Below, in pieces: positions 8,652-19,221 of a stretch of DNA of 64,000 nucleotides. The notes under the pieces are model-generated. The model searched no databases. It was not told the origin of the DNA and saw only the letters and a list, made by a program, of their open reading frames with translations. Made by a program: the position numbers and the translations under genes. This DNA comes from Vulcanimicrobiota bacterium (GTDB lineage Bacteria > Pseudomonadota > Gammaproteobacteria > Xanthomonadales > Rhodanobacteraceae): positions 1 to 64,000 of the forward strand of contig CAJCJD010000244.1 of assembly GCA_903970555.1 (NCBI GenBank). The letters run 5' to 3'. How positions within the stretch are numbered: position 1 is the stretch's first letter; the number at the start of each line of letters is the position of its first letter.

Positions 8652-11183
8652 TCAGAAAATGTCGTTAGCCTGCTGCTGATCCTGGTTTTGCTGCTGTTGC
8701 TGCAAGGCCTGGTTATGCAGGCGGTCGATATCCTCGACCTTGAAGATTTCCGACATGGCGTCCGGATCGCCCGTCTCAGTGGGCAGGCCGCTTTCACGGT
8801 TGATTTGCACGGTGCTGATGCCAGGCGGCATGGGGATGGTTTTTTCCGGCGCGCCCTTGAGCGCATCGCCCATATAGTCGACCCAGATCGGCAGTGCCGC
8901 CTTGGCGCCAAATTCACCTTTACCCAGCGAGCTGAAATCATCGAAGCCCACCCATACGGCCGTCGACAAATCGCCGTTGAAGCCTACGAACCAGGCGTCG
9001 CGATGGTCATTGGTGGAGCCAGTCTTGCCGGCCAGGTCAGAGCGATTGAGCGCTTTTGCCGCGTAGCCCGTGCCCATCGGTGAATTGATAACGTCTTTCA
9101 TCAGCGACGTGATGAGGAAGTCATTGCGGATATCGATCACATGCGGCGCCAGCACTGGTGCAGCGGCGCCGTTGTGCGCATCGGCGGGCAGGGTGGTTTC
9201 GCCGGCCAAGGCCACGCTGGCGGCCGGTGCGGGTGCGCCGGCCGAGTTTGCCGATACGCCATTCGTCAGCATGTCGGCAGGCGGCGGAGCGGGGGGCGTG
9301 TTCTGCAGCAGGCGTGCCTGGCAGTCGGCGCAAGCGCGTGCCGGATTGGCGACGTAGACGGGCTTGCCATCGCGATCGTCGATCTCGCTGACGAAATAGG
9401 GCGTGACCAGATAGCCGCCGTTAGCGAACACGGCGTAACCACGCGCCATGCTCAGCGGCGACACGGATGCCGTACCGAGCGCCATAGACAAGTTGTTTGG
9501 CAGCGCGTCGAGCGGAAAACCGAAGCGGGTGACGTAATCGCGTGCGTAATGCACGCCGATGGCGTCGAGCAGGCGCACGGAAACCAGGTTTTTGGACTCG
9601 ATCAGCGCTTCGCGCAGGCGTATGGGGCCGGCGAATTTGCCGTCGTCGTTGCTGGGCGTCCACAGACCATTTGGCTGGGACGGATCGGGCAACGCCAAGG
9701 GTGCATCGTTGATGATCGAAGCCGCCGTAAAGCCGCGCTCAAACGCCGCCGAGTAGATGAAAGGCTTGAAGCTCGAACCAGGCTGGCGTGCCGCCATCAC
9801 CGCGCGGTTGAACTTGCTGCGCTGGAAGTTGAAGCCGCCGACCAGCGATTGAATGGCGCCGTCCTCGGGATTGAGCGATACCAGCGCGGCCTGTGCCTTG
9901 GGTATCTGGGTGAGCTGCCAGTTGCCCTTGTCGTCGCGGATCACGCGGATGATGTCGCCGGGCTTGAGCACCGCATCCACCGTCTTGGGCGTCGCGCCGA
10001 CGCGGGTGTCATTGATGTAGGGGTGCGCCCAATCCATCGCGGCGAGACCAAGCTTTATAGTCTGATGGTCCGCCAAGTAAACCGACGCTTCTGTCGCGGA
10101 CGAGGCGATAACCAGGCCCGGGATGAGGCCCGCGACATCGTTGTAGCTGGATAGCAGGTTGCTGTAGTCCTGCTCGCTGGAGCCCGGAGCAAGTTCCTGA
10201 TGAGCCTCCGGTCCGCGCCAGCCGTGGCGGTGGTCATAGATGGATAGCCCATCGCGCAGGGCCGCGACCGCAGCCAACTGACGTGCGCTGACCAGCGTGG
10301 TCTTGACGACATAGCCTTCGGTAAGGGCGTCGTTACCCAGCCTGTCCAAGGCCTGCAAGCGAGCCATTTCGGCAAGATAGGGCGCATCCACCTGGATCGG
10401 CTGCTCGTGCGGCGCCGCATCGTCCGGCGCCTTGATGGCTTCGTCGTACTGGGGCTGGCTGATGTATTTGTGCTCAAGCATCTGCCCAAGCACCCAGTTG
10501 CGCCGGGCAATCAAGCGCGGGGTGTTGGTGAGCGGATTGACCGCCGAAGGCAGTTGGAAGGTAGAGGCCAGGGCGGCGCACTGTGCCACGGTGAGCTGGT
10601 CCAGGCGTTTGCCGTAGTAGTACTCGGCGGCGGCAGCCACGCCGTACGAGCGGTGGCCCAGGAACATCTTGTTGAGATAGAGCTCCAGGATCTGGTCCTT
10701 GGTGAGCTCGTTCTCGATGCGCAAGGCGATGAACATCTCGATCAATTTGCGCGAATACAGCTTTTCCGGACTGAGGAAAAAGTTGCGTGCAACCTGCTGA
10801 GTGATAGTCGAGCCGCCCTGGGTCTTGTTACCGCCGGAAGCCAGCACGTGGAACCCTGCACGGGTCACGCCGCGCCAGTCGACGCCGGGATGGCGGTAGA
10901 AGTCGGCATCCTCGGCCGACAGGACCGCGTGCTTGACCATGTCCGGCACCTGGTCGATGGAAACCGGGATGCGCCGGGTTTCCCCGAAGGTAGCAATCAA
11001 CTTGCCGTCGGCGGTCAATACCCGCAACGGCACCTGCATGTGGTAATCCTTAAGCACCGCCACCGAGGGGAGTCGGGGGGCGACCAACCAATAAGCCACC
11101 CCGGCGGCTACGGCGATCAGCAGGAGTCCGCTGAAGCCCAGGATGAGGAACCAGCGCAGGAGGCCTTTAAGAATTCGCGTCAT
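8652..11183 (-). CDS. mrcA: Penicillin-binding protein 1A (bifunctional transglycosylase/transpeptidase)
   Basis: Class A PBP polymerising and crosslinking peptidoglycan in the periplasm, anchored by one N-terminal membrane helix (residues about 10-33). The GT51 domain shows EDADFYRHPGVD and GGSTITQQVARNFFL. The transpeptidase domain shows the SxxK motif in RQPGSSFKPF, the SxN motif in ESKNLVSV and KTGS in GKTGSTNDHRDAWF. At 843 residues the length is standard. A Pro/Ala-rich insert separates parts of the C-terminal domain, and the tail is Gln/Asn-rich (QQQQQNQDQQQ). It diverges from pilM, the arrangement conserved in pseudomonads and xanthomonads. Confidence 0.96.
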   Translation of the reverse strand: MTRILKGLLRWFLILGFSGLLLIAVAAGVAYWLVAPRLPSVAVLKDYHMQVPLRVLTADGKLIATFGETRRIPVSIDQVPDMVKHAVLSAEDADFYRHPGVDWRGVTRAGFHVLASGGNKTQGGSTITQQVARNFFLSPEKLYSRKLIEMFIALRIENELTKDQILELYLNKMFLGHRSYGVAAAAEYYYGKRLDQLTVAQCAALASTFQLPSAVNPLTNTPRLIARRNWVLGQMLEHKYISQPQYDEAIKAPDDAAPHEQPIQVDAPYLAEMARLQALDRLGNDALTEGYVVKTTLVSARQLAAVAALRDGLSIYDHRHGWRGPEAHQELAPGSSEQDYSNLLSSYNDVAGLIPGLVIASSATEASVYLADHQTIKLGLAAMDWAHPYINDTRVGATPKTVDAVLKPGDIIRVIRDDKGNWQLTQIPKAQAALVSLNPEDGAIQSLVGGFNFQRSKFNRAVMAARQPGSSFKPFIYSAAFERGFTAASIINDAPLALPDPSQPNGLWTPSNDDGKFAGPIRLREALIESKNLVSVRLLDAIGVHYARDYVTRFGFPLDALPNNLSMALGTASVSPLSMARGYAVFANGGYLVTPYFVSEIDDRDGKPVYVANPARACADCQARLLQNTPPAPPPADMLTNGVSANSAGAPAPAASVALAGETTLPADAHNGAAAPVLAPHVIDIRNDFLITSLMKDVINSPMGTGYAAKALNRSDLAGKTGSTNDHRDAWFVGFNGDLSTAVWVGFDDFSSLGKGEFGAKAALPIWVDYMGDALKGAPEKTIPMPPGISTVQINRESGLPTETGDPDAMSEIFKVEDIDRLHNQALQQQQQNQDQQQANDIF

Positions 11184-11345
11184 GTGGGTGTAGCGAGACC
11201 TGAGTCAAAACAGGTCAGAGTATAGATGTAGCAGTATGGGCAACATGAGCAGCGGATTAGCAAAACCTTAATCGCGGCACCCGGCGGGTTGGTCCAAATG
11301 TGCAGGCCATCACGTCAAAAGTCTCGAAGAAGATCGCGTAGACCG

Positions 11346-12488
<1,143 letters not shown>

Positions 12489-12489
<1 letters not shown>

Positions 12490-13211
12490 TGGCACACATC
12501 AACCTACTCCCCTGGCGTGCCGAACGCCGCAAAGTACGCCAGCGCGAGTTCTTCATGCAGCTGGGCGCTGCGGCACTCGTCGCCGTCGGCTTCATCCTGT
12601 TCTGGTGGTTGTGGATGGATATGCGCATCGACAACCAGAACCAGCGCAACGCCTACCTGCAGGATCAGATCAAGCAAGTGGACGCAAGGCTCACCAAGAT
12701 CAACGACCTGGAAAACGTTCGTTCGCAGCTGCTGGCGCGCAAGCAGATCATCGAACAGCTGCAAGCCAACCGTTCGCAGATGGTGCATTTGTTTGACGAG
12801 CTGGTGAAGACGATTCCGACTAGTGCGCGCCTGACCTCGATCAAACAGAACGGTGATCAGATGGTGCTTGGCGGTGTTGCGCAGTCGAACGCCAGCGTCG
12901 CCGATTACATGCGCAACATCGAGGGTTCGCCTTGGATGGGGCAGACCGATTTAAGCAAGACCGAGAACAGCCATGATGCTTCACGGATGCCATATAGCTT
13001 CGGATTGACTGTTGCCCTGCAGCGTCCGAAACAGGACGCTGGCGCTGCGCAGCAGGGTTCGGCTACCCCGGCCGCATCGAGCAGTAGCGGCTCCTCGGTG
13101 ACACCGATTTCCACTACTGTCCCGACCAAACCGGTTGTTGCGACGCCTCCGGCCTCTACCCAAGCTCCGACGCCATCCGCTGCCGCACCAGTCAAGGGAG
13201 GGGCCAAGTGA
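12489..13211 (+). CDS. pilN: Type IV pilus assembly protein PilN
   Basis: Inner-membrane protein of the alignment subcomplex. It begins with the conserved INLLPWRAERR motif that docks into PilM, followed by one membrane helix (about residues 22-42), a coiled coil and a periplasmic ferredoxin-like domain. The C-terminal 60 residues are a Ser/Thr/Pro/Ala-rich linker. The open frame extends further upstream, but ATG 12489, overlapping the pilM stop, is the only start that places INLLPWR at the N-terminus. Length 240 aa. Confidence 0.94.
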
Positions 13212-13882
13212 TGAAACTCCTCGACGATCTGCGCAGTCTGGATCGCAACAACATTGGGGGCTGGCCGAAATCGGTCAAGACGTTTTTCACCGTGCTGCTG
13301 TTTGTGGTGATCGCATTTCTTGGCTGGTATCTGGTTATCAGCGACCAGCAAAGCACGTTAGAGAATTTGGCTGCCAAAGAAGTGCAGCTGAAGAGCGAGT
13401 TCTCCGAAAAGCAGGCCAAGTCGGTCAACCTCGAAGCGCTGCAACAGCAGTTGGACGAGATGAAAGACATGCTGCGGCAGCTGTTGCGTCAGTTGCCTAG
13501 CAAGACGGAAATGCCGGAGCTGCTGGTCGACGTCTCGCAAACTGCATTGTCGGCGGGTTTGCAGCAGGAGCTGTTCCAGCCAGGTACCGAAGTACCGAAA
13601 GATTTCTACGCCGAAAAGCCGATTCAGCTGAAAATGATCGGTACCTATCATCAGTTCGGAACATTTATCAGTGGTGTCGCATCTTTGCCGCGCGTGGTGA
13701 TCCTCACGATGCACGACGTTTCGTTGACGCCGCTCAATCCGCCTGCCAAGGGCGCCGAGCCCAATCCGAACCAGTTGTTGGTGCTGCAAGGTACGGTAAA
13801 GACCTATCGCTACCTCGACGACTCCGAAACCGGTGACACGGCCAGCAAGGCGAAAAACAAGAAGCCGGGGGGGCGGAAATGA
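13211..13882 (+). CDS. pilO: Type IV pilus assembly protein PilO
   Basis: Inner-membrane partner of PilN; their heterodimer spans from PilM to PilP. One N-terminal membrane helix (about residues 20-42), a coiled coil and a ferredoxin-like periplasmic domain containing FYAEKPIQLKMIGTYHQFG, a PilO signature. ATG 13211 overlaps the pilN stop (TGATG); GTG 13208 one codon earlier is also possible. Length 223 aa. Confidence 0.94.
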   Translation: MKLLDDLRSLDRNNIGGWPKSVKTFFTVLLFVVIAFLGWYLVISDQQSTLENLAAKEVQLKSEFSEKQAKSVNLEALQQQLDEMKDMLRQLLRQLPSKTEMPELLVDVSQTALSAGLQQELFQPGTEVPKDFYAEKPIQLKMIGTYHQFGTFISGVASLPRVVILTMHDVSLTPLNPPAKGAEPNPNQLLVLQGTVKTYRYLDDSETGDTASKAKNKKPGGRK

Positions 13883-14409
13883 GGATCATGACTGCCAATA
13901 AGCCCACCCGGTTGGCCAAGCTGCTGCTGCTGGCTGGTATCGCCTTGGTCATCAGTGGATGCCAGGGTCAGTCAGACCTTCGCGAATGGGTCGCACAGGA
14001 AAAAGCCAAACGCGGCGCGCCGATTCCACCGCTGCCGGTGATCAAGACATTCGAGACATTCACCTACACCGACCAGGACAAGCGCGATCCATTCAGCGCG
14101 AGCCCGGACGAGTTGAATGAGAACAACGGTCCTCGCCCGGACGAAGGCCGCGCCAGGCAGCCACTCGAAGCCTACTCGCTGGATAGCCTGAAAATGGTCG
14201 GCACCATCGGTAATGGCGCCACCATGGAGGCCTTGATCAAGGATCCGGGTGGTGTGATTCACCGTGTGCACGCGAACGAATATATGGGCCAGAACTACGG
14301 TCGCATCACCGCCATCAGCGGCGACAAGGTCGATCTGGTCGAATTGGTTTCCAACGGCAATGGTGGCTGGATGGAACGTCCAGCCAGCGTCGCGCTCGGC
14401 GCGAAATAG
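13879..14409 (+). CDS. pilP: Type IV pilus lipoprotein PilP
   Basis: Lipoprotein linking the PilNO subcomplex to the secretin PilQ. The signal peptide ends in the lipobox VISGC with the lipidated cysteine at residue 28. YTDQDKRDPFSAS precedes the beta-rich HR domain with LDSLKMVGTIG, both characteristic. The start codon overlaps the pilO stop (ATGA). Length 176 aa. Confidence 0.94.
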   Translation: MRIMTANKPTRLAKLLLLAGIALVISGCQGQSDLREWVAQEKAKRGAPIPPLPVIKTFETFTYTDQDKRDPFSASPDELNENNGPRPDEGRARQPLEAYSLDSLKMVGTIGNGATMEALIKDPGGVIHRVHANEYMGQNYGRITAISGDKVDLVELVSNGNGGWMERPASVALGAK

Positions 14410-14428
14410 GAATACAGGGGCTGATGCA

Positions 14429-16639
14429 ATGACCAATCCAATCAAACCAGTCCGGAGCCGTGCCATGCACCTGGCGAGCCGTTGCCTGATGACCATCATG
14501 GTGCTGGGTGCTGCGGCATGGGCGAATGCCGCTGCCGCGACCAGCACACTGCAAAACATCACCTACAAGACCTTGCCCGGTGGGCGCGTCGAGCTGCGCA
14601 TGAACTTCGACAGCAGCCAGGTTCCTGAACCACGCCTCTTCACCACGGACAACCCGCCGCGCATTGCGGTCGATTTTCCGGATACCGCGAACGACGCGGC
14701 GCGACACCAGGATATCGGCGTCGGTACGACCACCGGCGTTTCGGCGGTCTCGGCCGGCGGACGCACTCGTGTGGTGATCGAACTGATGCAGGCGTCGAGC
14801 TACAAGTCACATGTCGAAGGCAACAGCCTGGTCCTGGTGGTCAACAACGGCAATCAGGCACAACCGGTGACCACGGCCGCCACCATCGATCCGTCCAAGG
14901 CGCTGCCCTCAGCAATAAACGGGCCGGGAATCGTTAACATCGATTTCCAGCGCGGCACCAATGGTTCCGGCCGCGTATTGGTCAACTTCAACGGTTCGGG
15001 CGCGAATGCCAACATGCACCGCACTAGCGACAATGTTGCGGTTGATATCGACAACGCGCAGCTGCCTGCCAGCCAGGCTCAGCGTCTGAATGTGATGGAC
15101 TTCGCTACACCTGTGCAGTCGATTACGCCGCATACCACACCCAGTGGCGTGCACCTGGATATCGCTTTCAGTGGCGACGTGGAAACTTCTTCGTACCAAA
15201 CGGCGAGCCAGTATGTCGTCGAAGTGACGCCCAAGAAGCATGACGCGAAGACCGATAAGCTCGCTCCGGGCGTGGAGCCGGCCTATACCGGCAATCGGGT
15301 GACGTTCAACTTCCAGGATATTCCGGTGCGTTCCGCGCTACAGCTGCTGGCGGATGTGTCGGGCCTGAACCTGGTTGCATCGGATACGGTGGGTGGTAGC
15401 GTCACACTGCGACTGGTCAATGTCCCGTGGGACCAGGCGCTGGATGTGATTCTGCGCGCCAAGGATCTGGACAAGCGCCGCGATGGTAATGTGATCTGGA
15501 TTGCGCCGCAGAAGGAATTGGCTGACTACGAACAAAGTTTGGCCGATGCGCGCTTCAAGGCGGAAGACACCGCGCCGCTAGTCACAACCTATGTACCGAT
15601 CAGCTATGGCAAAGCTCAGGACATAGCGAAGCTACTCACGACTGGCAGCATGCAGAGTGTCAGCGGCGGCGGCGCTGGTGCCGCATCTCAGCGCCGCGGA
15701 TTCCTCTCCACTCGCGGCAGCGTGACCTTCGATCTGCGTACCAATACCTTGTTGATAAACGACACTGCGGAGAAGACAGCGGAGTTGCGTGGAATTATCG
15801 CCCAGCTCGATCGTCCAGTTCAGCAGGTACTGATCGAGTCCCGCATCGTCATTGCAACGGATGACTTCGAGCGTGATCTCGGCGTTCAATGGGGTGTGAG
15901 CGCAAATCGTTCCAATCCGAGCGGTCAGGTCATCCAGGTTGGTAGTTCGATAGGTGGTGCGCAGGGTAATAACGGTGGCGTCAGTACCCCCGTCAATCCG
16001 GCTACACTTGGCTCGGGTGGGCTGGCGGTAGATTTGCCTGCTACCCCGACCACCGGTACGGCCTCGTCGCTTGCCGCTGCGATCCTTGGCAAGAACTATG
16101 CGCTGGATCTTGAGCTTTCAGCTGCTCAGCTTGAGGGCCGCAGCGAAGTGGTTTCCAGCCCCCGCGTGATTACTGCCAACCAGCAGGAAGCGGATATCCG
16201 CCAAGGCCAAGAAATCGGCTATGTGACGTACCAGAACAGTGTCGGTGGTGGTGGTGCGAGCGGCACGGCTACCGTAGCGTTCAAGGACGCGGTGCTCGAA
16301 CTGAAGGTGACACCTACCATTACAGCTGACAACCGTGTCTACCTTGCGATCAATGTGAACAAGGACTCGCTGGACCATTACATAACGGTCCCAGGCAGCG
16401 GTCAGGTTCCTGTTATCGATACACGTTCGCTCAACACCTCGGTGCTCGTGGACAATGGCCAGACGGTGGTGCTCGGCGGTATCTATGAAGTCAACAAGAC
16501 TGACACGATTTCCAAAGTTCCGGGGCTGGGCGATATTCCGGGCTTGGGCGTGCTCTTCCGCAGCACGCAACGCATCAACGACAAGGATGAGCTGCTGATT
16601 TTCGTCACGCCGCGCATCCTGAGCGATAGTCTGCAGTAA
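14429..16639 (+). CDS. pilQ: Type IV pilus secretin PilQ
   Basis: Outer-membrane secretin that forms the channel for the pilus fibre. A 736-residue precursor: signal peptide to about residue 33, two AMIN domains (roughly 40-270) for peptidoglycan binding, the N0/N1 domains with VTFNFQDIPVRSALQLLADV, and the C-terminal secretin domain ending in VPVIDTRSLNTSVLVDNGQT and VPGLGDIPGLGVLFRS. A longer frame is open upstream, but ATG 14429 follows AGGGG at 8 bases and gives a proper signal peptide. Last gene of the pil operon, followed by a strong terminator. Confidence 0.96.
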   Translation: MTNPIKPVRSRAMHLASRCLMTIMVLGAAAWANAAAATSTLQNITYKTLPGGRVELRMNFDSSQVPEPRLFTTDNPPRIAVDFPDTANDAARHQDIGVGTTTGVSAVSAGGRTRVVIELMQASSYKSHVEGNSLVLVVNNGNQAQPVTTAATIDPSKALPSAINGPGIVNIDFQRGTNGSGRVLVNFNGSGANANMHRTSDNVAVDIDNAQLPASQAQRLNVMDFATPVQSITPHTTPSGVHLDIAFSGDVETSSYQTASQYVVEVTPKKHDAKTDKLAPGVEPAYTGNRVTFNFQDIPVRSALQLLADVSGLNLVASDTVGGSVTLRLVNVPWDQALDVILRAKDLDKRRDGNVIWIAPQKELADYEQSLADARFKAEDTAPLVTTYVPISYGKAQDIAKLLTTGSMQSVSGGGAGAASQRRGFLSTRGSVTFDLRTNTLLINDTAEKTAELRGIIAQLDRPVQQVLIESRIVIATDDFERDLGVQWGVSANRSNPSGQVIQVGSSIGGAQGNNGGVSTPVNPATLGSGGLAVDLPATPTTGTASSLAAAILGKNYALDLELSAAQLEGRSEVVSSPRVITANQQEADIRQGQEIGYVTYQNSVGGGGASGTATVAFKDAVLELKVTPTITADNRVYLAINVNKDSLDHYITVPGSGQVPVIDTRSLNTSVLVDNGQTVVLGGIYEVNKTDTISKVPGLGDIPGLGVLFRSTQRINDKDELLIFVTPRILSDSLQ

Positions 16640-16654
16640 ACGCATGCTGACAAC

Positions 16655-16682
16655 GAAGTAGAGACAGAGAAGTAGAGACAGA
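16655..16682. repeat. Perfect 14-bp tandem duplication
   Basis: GAAGTAGAGACAGA occurs twice head to tail just before the pilQ terminator. It probably arose by replication slippage; no function is suggested. Confidence 0.7.
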
Positions 16683-16711
16683 AAGGGGCGGCCAAGTTGT
16701 CGCCCCTTTTT
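16682..16711 (+). terminator. Rho-independent terminator of pilMNOPQ
   Basis: Nine-bp stem AAAGGGGCG / CGCCCCTTT with a 10-base loop and a T run extending to 16711, 43 bases after the pilQ stop. The flanking As and Ts could let it work in both directions. Confidence 0.88.
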
Positions 16712-16790
16712 CGTTAACGCGACGGCGTCCCGTCAAACTTTCCCGCCCGGCCGCTGTCTGTACTCGCAAGAAGCAGCACAGGATTTTCGG

Positions 16791-17786
16791 ATGGACATGC
16801 CCCAAGCCCCCGCCCCCGGGCACCTGCAACAAGCGTTTTTTCGCCTGCGCGACGATCTTCAGCGCCATATCATTGGCCAGCCGCGGCTTATCGATTGCCT
16901 GTTGATCGCCTTGCTGGCCGATGGTCACCTGCTGGTCGAGGGCGCCCCTGGCTTAGCCAAGACCACCGCCGTGAAGGCGCTAGCGGAGCGCATCGAAGCC
17001 GATTTCCATCGAGTGCAATTTACGCCGGATCTTTTGCCGGCCGATCTCACCGGTACCGATATCTTCCGCCCCCAGTCCGGCAGTTTCGAATTCGAGCGCG
17101 GTCCGCTATTTCACAACATCGTGCTGGCCGACGAGATCAACCGTGCGCCAGCGAAGGTGCAATCGGCGCTGCTGGAGGCAATGGCCGAACGGCAGATCAC
17201 CGTCGGGCGCAGCACCTGGCGTTTGCCTGAGTTGTTCATGGTGATGGCCACGCAGAACCCGATCGAACAGGAAGGCACGTTCGCGTTGCCCGAGGCCCAA
17301 CTCGACCGTTTCGTCATGCATGTAACGATCGGTTATCCCGATGCCGCATCCGAGTTGGCGATCCTGCGGTTGGCGCGCGCGCAAGCCAACAAGCCCATGC
17401 ATCAGCCAACCGCGGGTGCAGCCATCGTGACGCAGGGTGATGTGTTCGCCGCGCGTGAGGCTGTGCTGAATGTGCACATGGCGCCTGCCTTGGAGCAGTA
17501 TCTGACCCAACTCGTACTCGCTACGCGTGACGCAGGACGTTACGGCCCTGAACTGAAACGCTGGATCGCATGGGGCGCTAGCCCGCGTGCCACCATCGCA
17601 CTGGATCGCTGTGCGCGTGCGCATGCGTGGCTGAGCGGTCGTGATTTTGCGCTGCCGGAAGACGTTCACGCCATCGTGTACGAAGTGTTGCGTCATCGCG
17701 TGCTGCTCAGTTACGAGGCTGAGGCCGAAGGCGTACGCAGCGAACAGGTCATCCATCGCCTGCTGGATCTCGTACCGCTGCCGTGA
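16791..17786 (+). CDS. MoxR-family AAA+ ATPase
   Basis: Cytoplasmic chaperone-like AAA+ ATPase of the MoxR group, which act with VWA proteins to mature or insert envelope and metalloprotein complexes. A 331-residue protein with Walker A GAPGLAKT (about residue 50), Walker B LADEINRAP, sensor 1 in MATQNPIEQEG and the MoxR segment FTPDLLPADLTG. AGGATTTTCGG precedes the ATG. First gene of a run in which every start overlaps the preceding stop, so translational coupling is likely. Confidence 0.92.
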   Translation: MDMPQAPAPGHLQQAFFRLRDDLQRHIIGQPRLIDCLLIALLADGHLLVEGAPGLAKTTAVKALAERIEADFHRVQFTPDLLPADLTGTDIFRPQSGSFEFERGPLFHNIVLADEINRAPAKVQSALLEAMAERQITVGRSTWRLPELFMVMATQNPIEQEGTFALPEAQLDRFVMHVTIGYPDAASELAILRLARAQANKPMHQPTAGAAIVTQGDVFAAREAVLNVHMAPALEQYLTQLVLATRDAGRYGPELKRWIAWGASPRATIALDRCARAHAWLSGRDFALPEDVHAIVYEVLRHRVLLSYEAEAEGVRSEQVIHRLLDLVPLP

Positions 17787-18715
17787 ATACGGATGCCTCG
17801 CTACATACGGACGGCGATGGACGCGTCAACGTCTCGCTGGCGGAGCTGATCGCTCTGCGCAGTCGTGTGGCACATCTGCGATTGCCGCCACAGGATAGCC
17901 GCGCGACGCGCGTCGGCACGCAAACCAGCCGTCTATACGGGCGTGGCATGGACTACGCCGAATCACGCGCCTATCAGCCGGGCGATGATGTACGGCGCAT
18001 GGATTGGAGGCTGACAGCACGTAGCGGGCGGTTGCACACCAAGCTCTTCCAGGAAGAGCGTGAAGGGCAGCTGCTGATACTGCTGGATCAGCACGCCAGC
18101 ATGCGTTTCGGAACACGTGCACGCTTCAAGTCCGTACAAGCTGCACGCGCCGCGTCGTTGGCGGCTTGGTACGCAGTGAAGGCTGGAGAGCGCGTGGGGC
18201 TCATGGTTTTCGGGGGGCATACTCACCTGCAACGTCCTCGTGCAGGCGCGCGCGGCGCACTGGACGTATGCGGTGCGTTGGCCAGGTACGACGCGGAACC
18301 GTCTGATCGACAGGAACCGCTTTCGCAAGCTCTGCAGCATGTCATCAGACTTCAACAGAGCGCCAATCGTGTATTGCTCATCAGCGATGGTCAAAGCACT
18401 GACGAATCGGCGCGCAACCGCATGCTCGAGATGATGCGCCATACGGCGCTGCGCATATTGGTTGTTGCCGATGTGCTCGAACTGCAACTGCCTCCATCGG
18501 GGCATTACCCCATCGAACATGATGGACAACGCCACCATCTGGCGTTGCAATCCACCCGTGAGCGCGAGGCGTTCCAGCAACACCTTGGATCAGGGCAGGC
18601 TCGTCTTGCTGCGATGGCTCAGTCGTTAGGCACCCCGTGTCGTGTTATCGATACTGTCGTCGATCCGCTGGAAGCAACCTCCGCCTTGTTGCGCGATGCT
18701 GGAGGGCGCCGATGA
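17783..18715 (+). CDS. DUF58 domain protein
   Basis: A 310-residue cytoplasmic protein of the DUF58 family, always linked to MoxR. The signature RGMDYAESRAYQPGDDVRRMDW is present near residue 55, shortened here to YAESRAYQPGDDVRRMDW as the core, followed by a degenerate VWA-like fold (ILLDQHASMRFG) in which the metal site is incomplete, as usual in the family. The start is a GTG overlapping the MoxR stop (GTGA). The molecular role is unknown beyond its membership of the MoxR/Bat complex. Confidence 0.88.
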   Translation: MNTDASLHTDGDGRVNVSLAELIALRSRVAHLRLPPQDSRATRVGTQTSRLYGRGMDYAESRAYQPGDDVRRMDWRLTARSGRLHTKLFQEEREGQLLILLDQHASMRFGTRARFKSVQAARAASLAAWYAVKAGERVGLMVFGGHTHLQRPRAGARGALDVCGALARYDAEPSDRQEPLSQALQHVIRLQQSANRVLLISDGQSTDESARNRMLEMMRHTALRILVVADVLELQLPPSGHYPIEHDGQRHHLALQSTREREAFQQHLGSGQARLAAMAQSLGTPCRVIDTVVDPLEATSALLRDAGGRR

Positions 18716-19221
18716 GCAGGCAACTCCTCCAAGCACCGGGTGACCTCGCATTGCGGGACATCCATCTGCCGGCCGCCCCGCCCTGGTGGCCGCCTGCACC
18801 AGGATGGTGGGTGCTAATGGGCGTGCTTTGCGTTGTGTCGATAGTGGCGTACTTGATTTACCGTCGTGCGCGTCGTGAACGCATCTGGCGAGAACAGATT
18901 CTTGCCGAAATTCCGTCGTTAGCAGCGCGCCATCCCGACGACGACATCGCGTATGCCGCTTCGCTACACCAGCTTCTTCGGCGAGCTGCACGACGCTATG
19001 CCGCCGATGCACATCAACTGCAGGGCGAGCGCTGGCGGCAAGTATTGGCGCAAGTACCGGTCGACACGGCAACGGTCGATACATTGATGACGCTTGAAGC
19101 GCGTATGTATCAACCACGCGCCGAATTCGACCGCGTCGCCATGCAGTCCGCTGTGCATCGCTGGCTGCACTCAGCTTTAAGGCACGCTAAACACGCCGAA
19201 AAGGAGCCGAGGCATGCCTGA
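18712..19221 (+). CDS. DUF4381 membrane protein
   Basis: A 169-residue protein with one membrane helix near residues 35-55 (WWVLMGVLCVVSIVAYLIY) preceded by the proline/tryptophan-rich LRDIHLPAAPPWWPPAPG segment that marks DUF4381. The remainder is a cytoplasmic helical domain. It typically sits between the DUF58 and VWA genes of MoxR clusters, as here. The ATG overlaps the DUF58 stop (ATGA); the frame is open further upstream but that part overlaps DUF58. Confidence 0.85.
   Translation: MSRQLLQAPGDLALRDIHLPAAPPWWPPAPGWWVLMGVLCVVSIVAYLIYRRARRERIWREQILAEIPSLAARHPDDDIAYAASLHQLLRRAARRYAADAHQLQGERWRQVLAQVPVDTATVDTLMTLEARMYQPRAEFDRVAMQSAVHRWLHSALRHAKHAEKEPRHA

Noticed and set aside
9141-10154. 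Long open frame opposite mrcA
   Set aside because: Antisense to a fully conserved penicillin-binding protein; composition is that of a GC-rich shadow frame.
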